Of a stretch of 64,000 bases of DNA, positions 1 through 10,505 are shown one piece after another. Numbering within the stretch: position 1 is the first letter of the stretch; each line of letters starts with the position of its first letter. The notes beneath the pieces were generated by a model. The model saw only the letters and a list, made by a program, of their open reading frames with translations. It searched no databases and had not been told where the DNA came from. The stretch is from Hyposmocoma kahamanoa. Its lineage: Eukaryota > Arthropoda > Insecta > Lepidoptera > Cosmopterigidae. The stretch covers positions 5,333,541 to 5,397,540 of the forward strand of contig NW_020656077.1 of NCBI RefSeq assembly GCF_003589595.1, in the 5' to 3' direction. A program made the translations under genes and the position numbers.

Positions 1-1271
1 TTTCTATAAATATACACCGCCGCAACAACATTGCAGGGAATTTACGTTAGCTATATACGGAATATATTTAGTATTTGCCTTCATTAGTTTCATGTGAAAA
101 TTATTATTCTTGTTCATCATACAGGACTCATTTAAAAAAATTGTCTTGCCCAGTTTCAAATGTTTTTAACAAAACTTATTTCAGGAAACTAACACTGACT
201 AAAAAAGTCATCGTCAGTTCTCCAAAGTCGTGTATATCTTTCAGGTTCAGGTTCTTTATTGCTATCATGTATTTTTCATGTGGTCATCCACAGATAATAT
301 TAGGTTATTTATATATCCTAATTTTCGTCGCACTTAAACTCGCTTTTAGCTTTTTCTTCATATATGAATTAAATAAAAATTGGATAGTACTCTTATTATG
401 CCCACACGGATGGTTTCCATGCTATCCTTAGAAAGAGAGCTGCCTCATTAATAAGTCGTATCCGTTGCGGCACGAATGAGATTCTGCGCGTTGTGGCTGG
501 TAGAGTGGATCGCCCGATCATGCTACATTGCATGAAACTGCATTTAAAACCTTGTCGATGATTTATTTGATATTTAATTTAATTTGTTTAATTATTCTAT
601 GTTTTTAAGTTGCCTTTTGTTTATTTTAATGTGTGTAAACCTATTGAATTATCTAAGCTAATATTATAACTGTAAAATATGGACTGTAGTTGTCTGAGAA
701 TAAATATGTAGAGTGAAGCAAGAGACAATTTTCCCTCTTTTGATGGAAACGTTATTACAGGGCATCATTATTTGTATATTTGTGAGCGTGCTGACGAGCG
801 TAAAAACAAGTTGCTTACGCCTACATGAATTTGATTTTTGCCTCACTTGTGGCATTTCGTTTGATATGAAACTATCATTCTATGCATTGTTATTCTAAGT
901 ACACAATAATATAATGCATAACTTAAATAATATTAGTAAAACAATAACTTAACAATTGTTGTTAACGATGTTAGCAATCGATACCTCCAACGAACACCAG
1001 GCCAACTTAATTTTCGAATCTGAGGGGCATACTATGAGCCTATAAGCGACCAACCAAGTTCCATGCAATTCACTTGACGTGGTAAAATTAAATTTCGTAT
1101 CATGACATAGACAAAGTTGAACGGGAAGGACATGACAGGATGACGAGTTTTACTTTTTAAACATTAATTATTGTCTCTGCCTGACTAGCTGACATCCTAC
1201 AAGAGCGTGATGGAATCTCATACTAAATCATATGAAAGAAATAGACAGATGTACTTGAATTAGAAATAGAT
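1..1271. other. AT-rich stretch without recognisable gene
   Basis: The longest open frame (75-431, 118 codons) is cysteine/phenylalanine-rich low-complexity translation of AT-rich DNA with no motif I recognise. No repeat shared with the rest of the window was seen. Confidence 0.5.
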
Positions 1272-1325
1272 GTTTGTAGTGCTTGAACGCTCCCAGGGTA
1301 CTGGGAGCGTTCAGGCACTATAAAC
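1272..1325. repeat. Strong hairpin (24-bp arms, 6-nt loop)
   Basis: Arms 1272-1295 and 1302-1325 pair with two mismatches; the core GAACGCTCCCA / TGGGAGCGTTC is perfect. No coding or element context was identified around it. Confidence 0.85.
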
Positions 1326-1431
1326 CGATTGTGTTCAAAATGAGAATAATTATATTTTTTTAATAATTTTATTATTGATGATACTTATTACGTTATTTTG
1401 TAATTATCAGTAACTTTTCAATCTCACGTTA

Positions 1432-3261
1432 GGCCTGATTCATTTCGCGTAGACGCTACGCGACGTAGCGCGGGCTGCATTCAAGCGAGTAATGCAACAT
1501 AAACTTTATCCTCAACAAAATAAGGCAACATTTCATTAAACAAACTGCTGCAGAGAGCTGCGGTAGGCGCACTTTATAAAATGCAATGTACTATAGAACT
1601 TATTATCCACTAAATAAAGTATACATTTCTTCAAACAACAAAAAACAAAAGAGTCGCGTGACGCGTCGTGCTTCACGACTCCGCCCACTTGACTCGCCTC
1701 TGACAATACAAAGTGGAACTTAGCTTCTCAACAATAAGGTATATTTCTTTGAAAGGCAGATTGCGTAGTAGATGCAACGTAGTATATAATATTATACATA
1801 ATATAACATATAAAATGTTTCTATGAAAGCCAAGCAAAATCTCTTTTGATAGAAGCAATATATACTTTATTTAGTAGACAATATGTTCTATATTATAATG
1901 CATATTATAAAGTGCGCCCGGCGAAGCTCGATCTTGCTGCATCTACTTTATGGATGAGTATATGTAGATTATACATGTAAATAATATTGCGTGGATGAGA
2001 AGGGATTCATTACCGGTAGAACAAATTCTGGAAATGTACTTTTCTAACGTAGTTTAGGCCTAGGTGGTCTGGGTAATGCCGCGGAGTGAGTTCCGTAGCT
2101 CTTGGTTCCGGCCTCGATTCCCGGTAGAACCAATTTTGAACATGATTTTTTTTAGTGGTATTAGCCTAGGTGTTGTGAATAGTGCCGCGGAGTGAATTCC
2201 GTAACTCTTGGTTCCGGGTTCGATTCCCGGTAGAACCAATTTTGAAAATGAACTTTTCTGAAGTGGTTTTGGCCTAGATATTCTGGTAATGCCCCTGTTT
2301 GGATTTCATTGTTCTGGTGCTCATAAGGAGTACAGAGAGTTCCTTTGTTTGAAACCAGCATGCGTAGCATGGCGGTATGAGGCATACGATATGTTGTACG
2401 CCTCCCTCTGGCATATACATAATGCAGTCGATAAAGCGGTTTATTTACTGTATTTCCATATACTCTGTCTCACATGGAGCAGTTGTAACCCAAAAGTTCC
2501 AATAACGATGTTGTCATTATTACAATTTTTTTTTATTGTGAGTTTTGAATCGATAAAACACCGCACTAGCGCCATTCGTTCTTTTGTTTATTTGATAATG
2601 AACGCTTGTTACACATTTTAAAGAACAAGGATAGCGATATATGAAATTGCGTGTATAGCTTATCTTTGTCATTTAATCATCGCCGGGAAAATTGTAATCA
2701 TTTTAATTGCATCGTTGTAAAACGATGAAACAAAAAATCGTTCGTTATCAAATAAAAAAAATTAAATTTTAATAAAGGCAATATAGCTTTATGGAGTGTA
2801 TGTCACGGGGATGTTTATCACATATTGCATGCGATGTGCTGTCATACTACGCATGCTTTTTCTTTTTATTATTCTGTTTATTTCGTTTGTCGCGCTTAAT
2901 TTTTACCTTGATAAAATTACCGAACAGTACTGACAAAATGTTTTAAAATCAGCTGTGACCATGTTTGATACTGCGATATTGTTTCGCGGCCATTGATCGA
3001 GACGTGCGCTGTGCGTCAAAAATGTGACGTCGCGGTGCTCGCCATATTCGCTATAGTGAAAAATAAAAATAGCTGCTTTATCAATTTAATTTGATAGCTA
3101 AATGTGGCTATAATAGGTTTATTGCGGCGTCATGCTACGGGCACTGGTGGTTGTCCATGATCATCCATGAAATGTTGCCTTACTTTGTTGAGGATAAAGT
3201 TTATGTTGCATTGCTCGCTTGAATGCAGCCCGCGCAGCGTCTACGCGATATGAATCAAGCC
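1432..3261. mobile_element. DNA-transposon-like element with ~95-105 bp terminal inverted repeats
   Basis: The sequence at 1432-1536 is repeated in reverse complement at 3169-3261. The shared block runs from the outer GATTCAT through CGCGTAGACGCT, GGGCTGCATTCAAGCGAG and AATGCAACATAAAC to AAGGCAACATTTCAT. The left copy has a 9-10 bp GC-rich insertion. A shorter inverted repeat is nested inside (1555-1579 with 1905-1929). The interior has no transposase frame and holds a tRNA-like SINE array. The ends resemble the GG...GATTCA ends of Harbinger-type MITEs, but flanking TTA on the left and ACA on the right do not give a clean target duplication. Confidence 0.75.
2031..2345 (+). mobile_element. 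tRNA-like SINE (family E) with tandem heads
   Basis: Units starting CCTAGG at about 2059, 2165 and 2273 repeat with a period of 106-108 bp. Each of the first two contains a B-box-like GGTTCGATTCC or close variant followed by GGTAGAACCA. The third leads into a non-tRNA body ending around GGAGTACAGAGAGTTCC. The same family occurs at 9083, 12115, 15945 and 33650-34375. It lies inside the inverted-repeat element at 1432-3261. Confidence 0.75.
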
Positions 3262-3956
3262 CACAGTTTGTCGTGAGACAAAATTACACGTCATGTCTAG
3301 TCATTATAATTGAAATGAATAAGGTGAGTTTGTAATTTGATAACATAATTGGAACATACCTTGTATTCGTACATTTTCATTGATTAATGCATTAAAATCA
3401 AATTTAGCACTATTTAAAAGTTATTTTACGACTTTCGCTAAGACAATAAAATTATTAAAATGTTTCAAATACAATTTAAATATTGCAATTACATTCTAAT
3501 AATTTATCAACAATATACTCTGTAGATGGGAAACTCGAACTAAACTATTCGAAAAAGTTCAATAGTTAATAGTATTTATTTATTGACTTTATTGACAATT
3601 GGCTTCGCCTAAAAAGATAACAAATAATGATGAAACTGAAAATAAATATAAAACTTAATGAAATTTCTTAAAAATGTAACAAAATCTCGGCATTTTCAAA
3701 AATAAGTTAATCACGGAGTAACTTTAAATTGAGTAACTTTGAATCGCTTGTTTTGACAGATGTGACCACCATGTGCATGGCTAAATGACACGTCAATATA
3801 CGATTTTACTATAACAGAAAAGGTGAACGGATTTCGAATGGGGAACGTAAACTGCATGGACAGAGAATTGTTTTTGTGAAGTCATAGTACGAATTTGACA
3901 GGCTATCCAACTTACGGACTTAAACAGGATTGCTTTAAGAGCTCAATTTCAGATTT
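3262..3956. other. AT-rich DNA, nothing recognised
   Basis: No open frame above about 60 codons, no tRNA-like box and no repeat shared with the rest of the window was noticed. Confidence 0.4.
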
Positions 3957-4150
3957 TATTTTGTTTCTTTGTTTTTTTTTTCACTGAATTCGGTTTTCTG
4001 TTAATTTTTTAAATTTTGTCTTAGTTTTTTAATTTTCGGTGATATTATTATTAGTAAATAAATAGAGCTGTTGACAAAAATAACAGAATAACAACAAAAA
4101 ATAAAGTTGGGGTAGTGTTCATTGGAGGTATCGCAATATAGTCCTACAAT
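3957..4150 (+). repeat. Diverged interspersed repeat (copy 1)
   Basis: It resembles 45826-46018 in the same order of landmarks: a T-rich run with ACTGAATT, then TTAGTAAATAAA, an A-rich run, AAAGTTGG or GAAGTTGG, and TTCATT followed by AGGTAT. This points to an old repeat family. No coding potential. Confidence 0.5.
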
Positions 4151-4503
4151 TTAAGCATTTTATAAATAACCTTGTCATGCTCTGTGTAAATTGGTATAAA
4201 AAACGGGAATAAAAAAAAAAGGAAACAATAGTCCACGTTCAGGTGGTCCTTGTGTCATATAGTACGATCATTTTTACAGTAATTGGATGACAACAAGACA
4301 GGAGACGGAAACAGGAGACGTCTTTATCCAGTCATGGAGCACATAGTAAAAATAAACTTGAAACCCAAACAAGCTATAATATTTCAATCTATCAAAACAA
4401 CATCACAAATTTATTTGTGTTCGATCTTCGTCTCCGTAACAACAACAAACAAGTGGATTACTTTCATAACTATATATGAAAATCATTGTAGTAAAACATC
4501 GTG

Positions 4504-6834
4504 ATATTGAATAAATCTGTCTACTGTCCATCTGAGCCTACTCATCATAACCCCTCTTCCAATGATACACAGCTTGACTTAATCATAACCTCTCCTGACT
4601 TCGTTGCTGGTCATGGTCAGTTGCTTGCTCCTGGATTTTCAAAGCACGACCTTATCTACATGCAATACCGATTAAGGCCACCGAAAGTTAAACCCCCTTT
4701 GGTACGGATGCGTAATTTTGGTCGACTTGACCATCACATGCTGAGGAAGGATGCCGCTGACCTTGATTTCTCTGGGGTGTATGGTGCTTCGTCAGTTGAT
4801 TTGAAAATCTCCAACCTTAACCAGTGTTTGATCAATTTGTACGATGCTCATGCCCCACTACGGGCTGTTAGGGTTAAGCGGCCTCCTGCTCCTTGGATTA
4901 ACAGGTGCATTCGTATGGCTATGACTAGACGTGATCGATTGTTTCGGGTTTACAAGCGCGATAGGTCGGATTGTAATTGGACTCTGTACAAGACTGCTCG
5001 TAATAGGTGTAATGGGATGGTGAGGGCAGCTAAGCGTCAATATTTTTATAATAACGTAAGTAATTGTTCTCCTGCTAATGTCTGGAAGTTTCTCAGAACT
5101 CTTGGCTTAGGCAAATGTTCTGCTCAACCTGACTCCTACCCTTTTGCTCCTAACGACTTCAACTGCCATTTCTCGTCTGCTCCTTCTTTAGATCCCTTCA
5201 TTAAGGCGAACACTATTCGACTTATTGCTTCCAGGCCCATTTCTTCTTCAGTTTCTTTCTCTTTTTCACCAGTTATAGCTGACGATTTGCGTAAAATATT
5301 TTTTTCTATTAAGTCTAAAGCCGTAGGATGTGACGAGGTGAGCAGAGTGATGATTGTCAGCATTGTTGATCAAATTCTCCCTGCTATTGTCCATATCATC
5401 AACTTCTCCTTGCAGTATGGTGATTTCCCTCGTGCCTGGCGTAAGGCATTTATTATACCTTTGCCAAAAATATCTTCTCCTATACAACTTAATAACTTTA
5501 GGCCTATCTCTATTCTTCCTTTCCTGTCTAAAATTCTAGAATCTGTTGTTCATAAGCAAGTGTCTTCCTACACATTTTCTAACAACCTTCTAACCCCTTT
5601 CCAATCTGGGTTTCGCCCGGGACACGGCACAACAACTGCCCTACTCAAAGTTGTGGAAGACATTAGGCTGGGCATGGAGAAGCAGTTGGTCACTGCTATA
5701 GTTCTCGTCGACTTTTCCAACGCTTTTAACATGGTAGACCACGACATTCTGCTTGCCATCCTGAAGTCGCTTAACTTCTCCCCATTATCACTAGACTGGT
5801 TCTCGTCCTACCTTCGTGATCGTCAACAAGCTGTTCGCGTGGGTCCTAAAGTCTCCGATTGGCGTGATTTGGCAGCTGGTGTTCCGCAGGGTGGAATCTT
5901 GTCACCGCTTTTATTTTCACTTTTTATTAATTTTCGTTCTTTCTCACTTAGCTGCTCTTACCACTTTTATGCTGATGACTTGCAGATTTACGCGCAGGCA
6001 TCTGCCGAGGACATTAATTCAGCGATTTCTGACATTAACAGCGATTTACAATGTGTTAGTGCGTGATCTACTAATTTTGGGATATCTGTTAATCCTTTCA
6101 AGTGTCAAGCAATTATTTTAGGTGGATCTAAACAGATATCCAAGATTGACCATACTTCGCTCATTCAAGTAGTTTATGAGAACTCGTCTGTTCCATTCAG
6201 TTGTAGTGTAAAAAACCTTGGTCTTTACATTGATTCCTCACTAAGCTGGACCTTACAGGTGTCCGAGGTTAGTCGTAGGGTTACTTCTTCTTTACGTTTT
6301 CTAAACCGCTTTCGACATTTTCTTCCCATTAGTACTAAGACCCTGCTCGTCACCTCCCTTATATTCCCACTCATTGATTATGCTGATGTCTGTTATCCTG
6401 ATCTCAACGAAAATCTATTAGACAAGTTGGACCGCCTGCTCAATAATGCTATTCGTTTCATTTTCTGCCTTCGGAAATTTGATCATGTTTCTTCTTTTAG
6501 GTCTCAACTTAAATGGCTCCCTATTCGTCAACGCAGACAGAAAAGAATTCTCTGTACGTTGTACTCCGTTCTTTTCAATCCCCACTATCCAGAATACTTG
6601 AAATGTAAATTTCAGTATCTCTGTGACTCTTATGACCTCCCACTTCGTTCCATGAATTCACTATCACTCTCTGTACCTCTCTTTCATTCTGGCTTCATGT
6701 CAGATTCTTTTACTCTCCACTCGATACGGCTCTGGAACGCTCTACCGGACGCCATCAGACGGTCTCCTAATATATTTTCTTTTAAAAATAATGTTCATGA
6801 GCATCTTCTAAATTGTTTGTCACAGCAATAATCA
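4504..6834 (+). pseudogene. LINE endonuclease C-terminus plus reverse transcriptase, one premature stop
   Basis: One reading frame spans 4504-6834 and is interrupted only by a TGA at 6064-6066; downstream translation continues in the same frame. The N-terminus holds the end of an APE-type endonuclease (QLDLIIT, then FSKHDLI where SDH is usual). Reverse transcriptase blocks follow: FRPISILPFLSK, QSGFRPGHGT, LVDFSNAFNMVD, AGVPQGGILSP and the catalytic YADD at about residues 490-493. The thumb and C-terminal part continue to about 6831 (WNALPDAIRR near the end). The TGA falls where related proteins often have tryptophan, so one G-to-A change may have killed it. The catalytic aspartates are still present. 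Confidence 0.9.
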
Positions 6835-7129
6835 TCATCATATTCTGTTATTGTAAGTATTTTGTATATGTATAGTATATTTGTATGTATGTAAGTGTAT
6901 GTATTATATTATTAAGTAAGGTATTAGGTTAGTTTGTTATATATATAATTAAGAATTTGTTTTATTTATTTTAATGTAACCGTAATATTCTGTTTATTTA
7001 CCGCGTTCGTGAATTTCGTTTTTCTCAGAGGTTGACTGGTAGAGAATGCTTTTAGCATTAAGTCCGCCTTTTGTACCCTTTGTATTGTGGTCAATAAAGT
7101 TTAATAAATAAAATAAATAAATAAATTTT
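4504..7129 (+). mobile_element. 5'-truncated non-LTR retrotransposon (LINE)
   Basis: The coding part begins inside the endonuclease domain (truncated near 4500) and runs to 6834. A 3' UTR of about 300 bp follows, ending in AATAAAGTTTAATAAATAAA and a short AAAT-type tandem tail at about 7105-7126. A tail of short AT repeats is common in CR1/L2-like elements; the clade is an inference. The upstream flank (4283-4500) looks unrelated, so this is a typical dead-on-arrival insertion. Confidence 0.85.
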
Positions 7130-7139
7130 GCAACGAATA

Positions 7140-7197
7140 TAGGGACATCTCTTGTCAGCTTCTAGTAGCTGTAAAGGTACTTAGCTGAGTGAGTAAC
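7140..7197 (+). repeat. SINE family C, 5' fragment
   Basis: GGGACATCTCTTGTCAGC and AGCTGTAAAGGTAC match the leading part of the family C element at 9985. The tRNA-like portion is absent. Confidence 0.55.
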
Positions 7198-7234
7198 TTC
7201 ATAAATCGGTTACAAGCGCGCTGACAGCGAAAAA

Positions 7235-7320
7235 AATCTTTTCAGTCACCGGAGATGAAGCGGGAAAGACTGTTTTGCAAGATCAAATGGTTTAGATATT
7301 ACTAATGAAAAAACGACCTT
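7235..7320 (+). repeat. Old interspersed repeat, 5' half (copy 1)
   Basis: Landmarks AGTCAC, GACTGTTTTG, AGATCAAATG and TTTAGATAT are shared in order with 37335-37385. The matching second half lies at 8277-8516, so the copy seems to have been split by the microsatellite and later insertions between them. Confidence 0.5.
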
Positions 7321-7452
7321 AATAATAACTTATAACAAAGCATTTCGTTAACTGGACTCATTTTGTAAATATGAGACAAATTTTAAAAATGAATTAATAA
7401 AAAACATGATGAGTAATAGTAGTACAAAACACATAGTATTTATAATATACAA

Positions 7453-7624
7453 ATATGCACACACACACACACGTACGCACGCACGCACGCACCAACAGAC
7501 GAACAGACACACAGACGCACAGGCGCATATACGCACCGACGCACAGAAGCCAGAGGCGTAGACGCACAGACGCACAGACATACACACGCACTGACTCACA
7601 GACGCACAGACGCACGCACAGACG

Positions 7625-7676
<52 letters not shown>
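7453..7676 (+). repeat. CA-rich micro/minisatellite
   Basis: Two pure CA runs (about 7456-7472 and 7628-7674) flank a degenerate array of ACGCACAGACGC-type units. All open frames across it are Cys-Val or His-Thr repeats produced by the dinucleotide and are not genes. Confidence 0.95.
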
Positions 7677-7677
<1 letters not shown>

Positions 7678-7847
7678 CTGTGAATTACTGATACATTTAG
7701 AATAGTGGAGGAAGTTGGTAATGGTTCTCTGCTGTGTATCTTTGTTTATTGTAACTACATCAATGTCACTTGAGCCGTTAATTTTCCATATATAAATAAA
7801 TACATAAACTTTCTTATTAAAAATAAGCCGTCCTCAAAAGTTCGTGA

Positions 7848-8036
7848 TCGTTCGTTTTCCGGATTTTAATCGCGTATATTTGTTTTTTCAAACAAAACGA
7901 CGTTTCGGGCCGTTTACAGGTCCCATGGTCACGGTTGACTGAGGTGGTACAGTCTTCAACCAGTTATAATAAACTTATAAAATAGTTTCATTTCCTATGT
8001 GTAACAATCGCGAAAACCTAAGAACTCGATATTATA
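7848..8036. mobile_element. Foldback MITE family F (copy 1)
   Basis: Shared landmarks are TTCCGGATTT, CGCGTATATTTG, TTTTTTCAAACAAA, ACGTTTCGGGC, the CATGGTCACGG motif and the end GTAACAATCGCGAAAACC. Related copies are at 30296, 41728 and 60846. In the last, the first half is present as a near-perfect inverted pair. Confidence 0.7.
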
Positions 8037-8039
8037 TCT

Positions 8040-8273
8040 ATCTGTTAAGTTTTACTGCAACCGGTTATCGGAAAGTGAGCGAAACCGGATTCATCCCCTA
8101 TTTCGCCACCCGTAGAAGTGGAATACATTATTCTAATTTAATTGGGACAAATACTGCGGTACCCTCTTTCCAACAAAAAATCATTAAAATCGGTTCGCGT
8201 CGCGTAAAATACATCCAAAAAAAGTTACAGTCCTATTGAGAACCTCCTCCTTTATTTTGGAGTCGGTTAAAAA
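8040..8273 (-). repeat. Unclassified interspersed repeat A (partial)
   Basis: It contains ACCGGTTATCGGAAAGTG, TTCCAACAAAAAATC, AAAATCGGTTCG and the terminal GAGAACCTCCTCCTT...AGTCGGTTAAAAA. Longer copies lie at 20335, 30448 and 40045. It directly abuts a family F MITE, as does the copy at 30448. Confidence 0.65.
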
Positions 8274-8276
8274 TTT

Positions 8277-8516
8277 ATGGCACACCTAAGGATATTGTCT
8301 CAAGAATGTACGAATGTGTTACACGATATAATGTGCTTTATCCGATCATATAAAATCCTGTAAACAGGCTAAAATAGCAGTCTAAAACTAATTATTTAAA
8401 AATAAAACATTTATCACGTAATTTTTATATGAAGATATTTCTCTTTAACTACCATAGAGAACCCTGTTAGTTATTAAAGTCACATTTATCCCAAAATTTG
8501 CAAATTGCACAGCGAT
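8277..8516 (+). repeat. Old interspersed repeat, 3' half (copy 1)
   Basis: It aligns in order with 37417-37690: CACAAGGATATTGTCT or a variant, TTGTTACACGATA, GTGCTTTA, AAAATCC, ATGAAGATATTTC and CCCAAAA near the end. No open frame of note. Confidence 0.6.
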
Positions 8517-8539
8517 AGATATTTCATAAATAAACATAA

Positions 8540-8712
8540 CTGCCTCTGTGGCCGAACGGTTACGTGATCCGTTCGATTCCAGCCGGAGAAATATTTGTAT
8601 GGCCTTTATTTGACATTTATTTCTCTCATGAGATTGGGTGTAATTTGTAGTTGTCTATGTATGTACCCGCGATACAAGGTTTCTCTAATGCAGGGCTGTT
8701 AGTGTGCATAAA
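8540..8712 (+). mobile_element. SINE family A (tRNA-derived), head deleted
   Basis: The head CTGCCTCTGTGGCCGAACGG carries an A-box-like TGGCCGAACGG. About 30 bp between it and the B-box region GTTCGATTCC are missing compared with full copies such as 36813-37038. The body follows with ATTTATTTCTCTC, GGGTGTAATTTG and the GACACAGGGTTTCC region in degenerate form. Confidence 0.85.
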
Positions 8713-9082
8713 TAATTTCACAAAATACAGAAATATGACTTTTTCATCAATGAATAAACTAGCACGCGTAGACAATGATTAAAGGCTTTAGGTACTTTCG
8801 CTCTAAACGTTCAGGCCAGCAGCGTTAATATACTGCCTTCAGATTATGATTAAAAGAAGGTTATTAATTCATAATGAAAGAACAGCCTTACTTTGAGAAT
8901 AACCAACTTTCTAATTTCGAACAGCCCAATGGAACATTTAATTAAGCCTTTTTATTCTCTTTTTTTTTTTCAACAATAATTTCAGACTTAGTACCCCTTT
9001 GATGTATTAAACAAGCGTAAGGAAATGGGGAAAATATGGAGTTCTCTTAAATATTAAAAAAAAAAAAATTATTTCGTCGACA

Positions 9083-9290
9083 TCGGTGGTCTAACGGTTT
9101 GCATGCGGACGCTAGATGTCGACCTCCTGCGATTGACTCCCCGGTAGGACCAATTCGGGAAATGAACTTTTCTAAATTGATTTCTGGTCATAGTGTTCTG
9201 GAAAGTGCCCCGGAATGAATTCCATTCCTCTGGTACTCATCGCTACTGGTACCCTGTACGTACTTCCTACTTTGAGACCAGGCAATTGGT
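9083..9290 (+). mobile_element. SINE family E (single head)
   Basis: TCGGTGGTCTAACGG and GATTGACTCCCCGG are degenerate A- and B-box regions. They are followed by GGTAGGACCAATT, GAACTTTTCTAAA and a body with GAATTCCATTCCTCTGG, as in the copies at 2031 and 33650. Confidence 0.7.
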
Positions 9291-9298
9291 GAGGTTTT

Positions 9299-9486
9299 AC
9301 ATTATTATTATTTTGGATATCTGTTTTAGACTCTCGTCTCTCTCATGGCCTAACAGATAAGTTTTAAATTTTTTAATAGGAGTGGCGGTGTTACCAATGG
9401 CACAGGCAGCCGGAGTCAGAGTCAGCTTGAAGAACGATGAATCGAGCAGGACGGCCACTTGTGCTGGAAGCGACACCCCACAGAAA
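9299..9486 (+). repeat. Interspersed repeat B (single unit)
   Basis: Landmarks TTTTAGACTCTCG, AGGAGTGGCGGT, GGCACAGGCAGCC, ATCGAGCAGGAC and TGTGCTGGAAGCGACAC match the tandem unit at 15484-15680. Confidence 0.65.
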
Positions 9487-9882
9487 TTCAACATAATTTA
9501 ACACAATAATTTTTGGATTTCTATTTTAGACCATAAATTGTATTATTATTTGATGAAATAAACAGTTTTACTCATAATATGGCACTACCATTAGCTACCA
9601 CTACCATTGTTATTAAGTAAAATGATGTTAAAAGCTTTACGGCAACTTAGGTAAAGCCGGCACTGCTTTTACCTAATGCTTCTGCAGTGCGTCGGGAATG
9701 TTCGCTAGTACTCGTATTAATATTAGAGCTATAATGCGGAAAATAGCAGCTTCTCTAATGCGCAAAATTAGTGGTAACTATAACAGCCTTGTATGTGAGT
9801 GTATTGTATTCGGGGCCCATGGTTCTTTTCATGAGCTCTGCCCTCGAATGCATGTTAATGTATATAAAAAACAATATAAAAT

Positions 9883-9950
9883 AATAATTATAACAAACCA
9901 GTGGAGCAATTATACAAAAAATATGAATATCATGGTGGTGAAGCATCCAG
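9883..9950 (+). repeat. Repeat 3' tail fragment
   Basis: ATAACAAACCAGTGGAG and ATCATGGTGGTGAAGCATC match 48398-48455. The first block is also part of the SINE family C tail. Confidence 0.5.
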
Positions 9951-9984
9951 ATACTTAATACAAACACTTAATTACAATTATTAT

Positions 9985-10505
9985 AGTGACATCTCTAGTC
10001 AGCCGCTGGTAGCTGTAAAGGTACCTGGCTGAGTGAAGAAAAACTTTCACAGATTTCTAACAGATGGCGCTACGGCAAAAAAGTCGTTAAAAACCAAAAA
10101 CAAAGACCTGCAACAAGCACGTGGAAAAATTCGAGAGGTCCGCTGGTTCGTGCCGAGCCTTAGTTAACATAGCGTCTGTCACGGTTTGTTAGGGTGCGTA
10201 ACAATCTGGCAAATGCGCCGCAAATGCGCCTATTTTCGAAAGGCTCGCGAGCTGCACACGTGCTTTATTTTCGTGCATTGTTCGCGCGGCGCTCGCGCGC
10301 CATATATACTAACTTGTATTTAACTGCACGCATACAGCACGCGTGCAGCGCACATACAACGCGAGCACAGCGCACATGCAGCGCGTTCGCGGTTCATTCG
10401 CCAGATCTGAAAGCACCCTTAGGAGACGTTGGTTCGAATCCAGCTGAATCGAAGTTATTTTTTTCTGTTTTCGATCTGTGTTTAATAATAAAAATAAAAA
10501 AAGAC
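9985..10505 (+). mobile_element. SINE family C (tRNA-derived), interrupted by a MITE
   Basis: The leading part has GACATCTCTAGTCAGC, TAGCTGTAAAGGTACC and AGATGGCGCTACGG. A tRNA-like section follows (GGTTCGTGCC, then CTTAGTTAACATAGCGTCTG and CACGGTTTGTTA). The MITE at 10192-10418 splits it. After the MITE, GGAGACGTTGGTTCGAATCC supplies the B box and an A-rich tail ends the copy. Without the insert the order equals the empty copy at 22986-23185. Confidence 0.85.
10192..10418. mobile_element. Harbinger-like MITE with TTA target duplication
   Basis: Ends GGGTGC...ATCTGGC and GCCAGATCTGAAAGCACCC form imperfect ~38-bp terminal inverted repeats. TTA flanks both sides (10189-10191 and 10419-10421). 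The interior is CpG-rich with no coding frame. A 3-bp TWA duplication is the PIF/Harbinger signature. The host SINE's empty site, seen at 23046, fits one TTA. Confidence 0.88.

Noticed and set aside
75..431. 118-codon open frame
   Set aside because: Low-complexity translation in AT-rich DNA with no motif, homologous copy or context.
7348..7691. Open frames of 78-107 codons across the CA-rich array
   Set aside because: They are Cys-Val or His-Thr repeats created by a dinucleotide microsatellite, present in several frames and on both strands.
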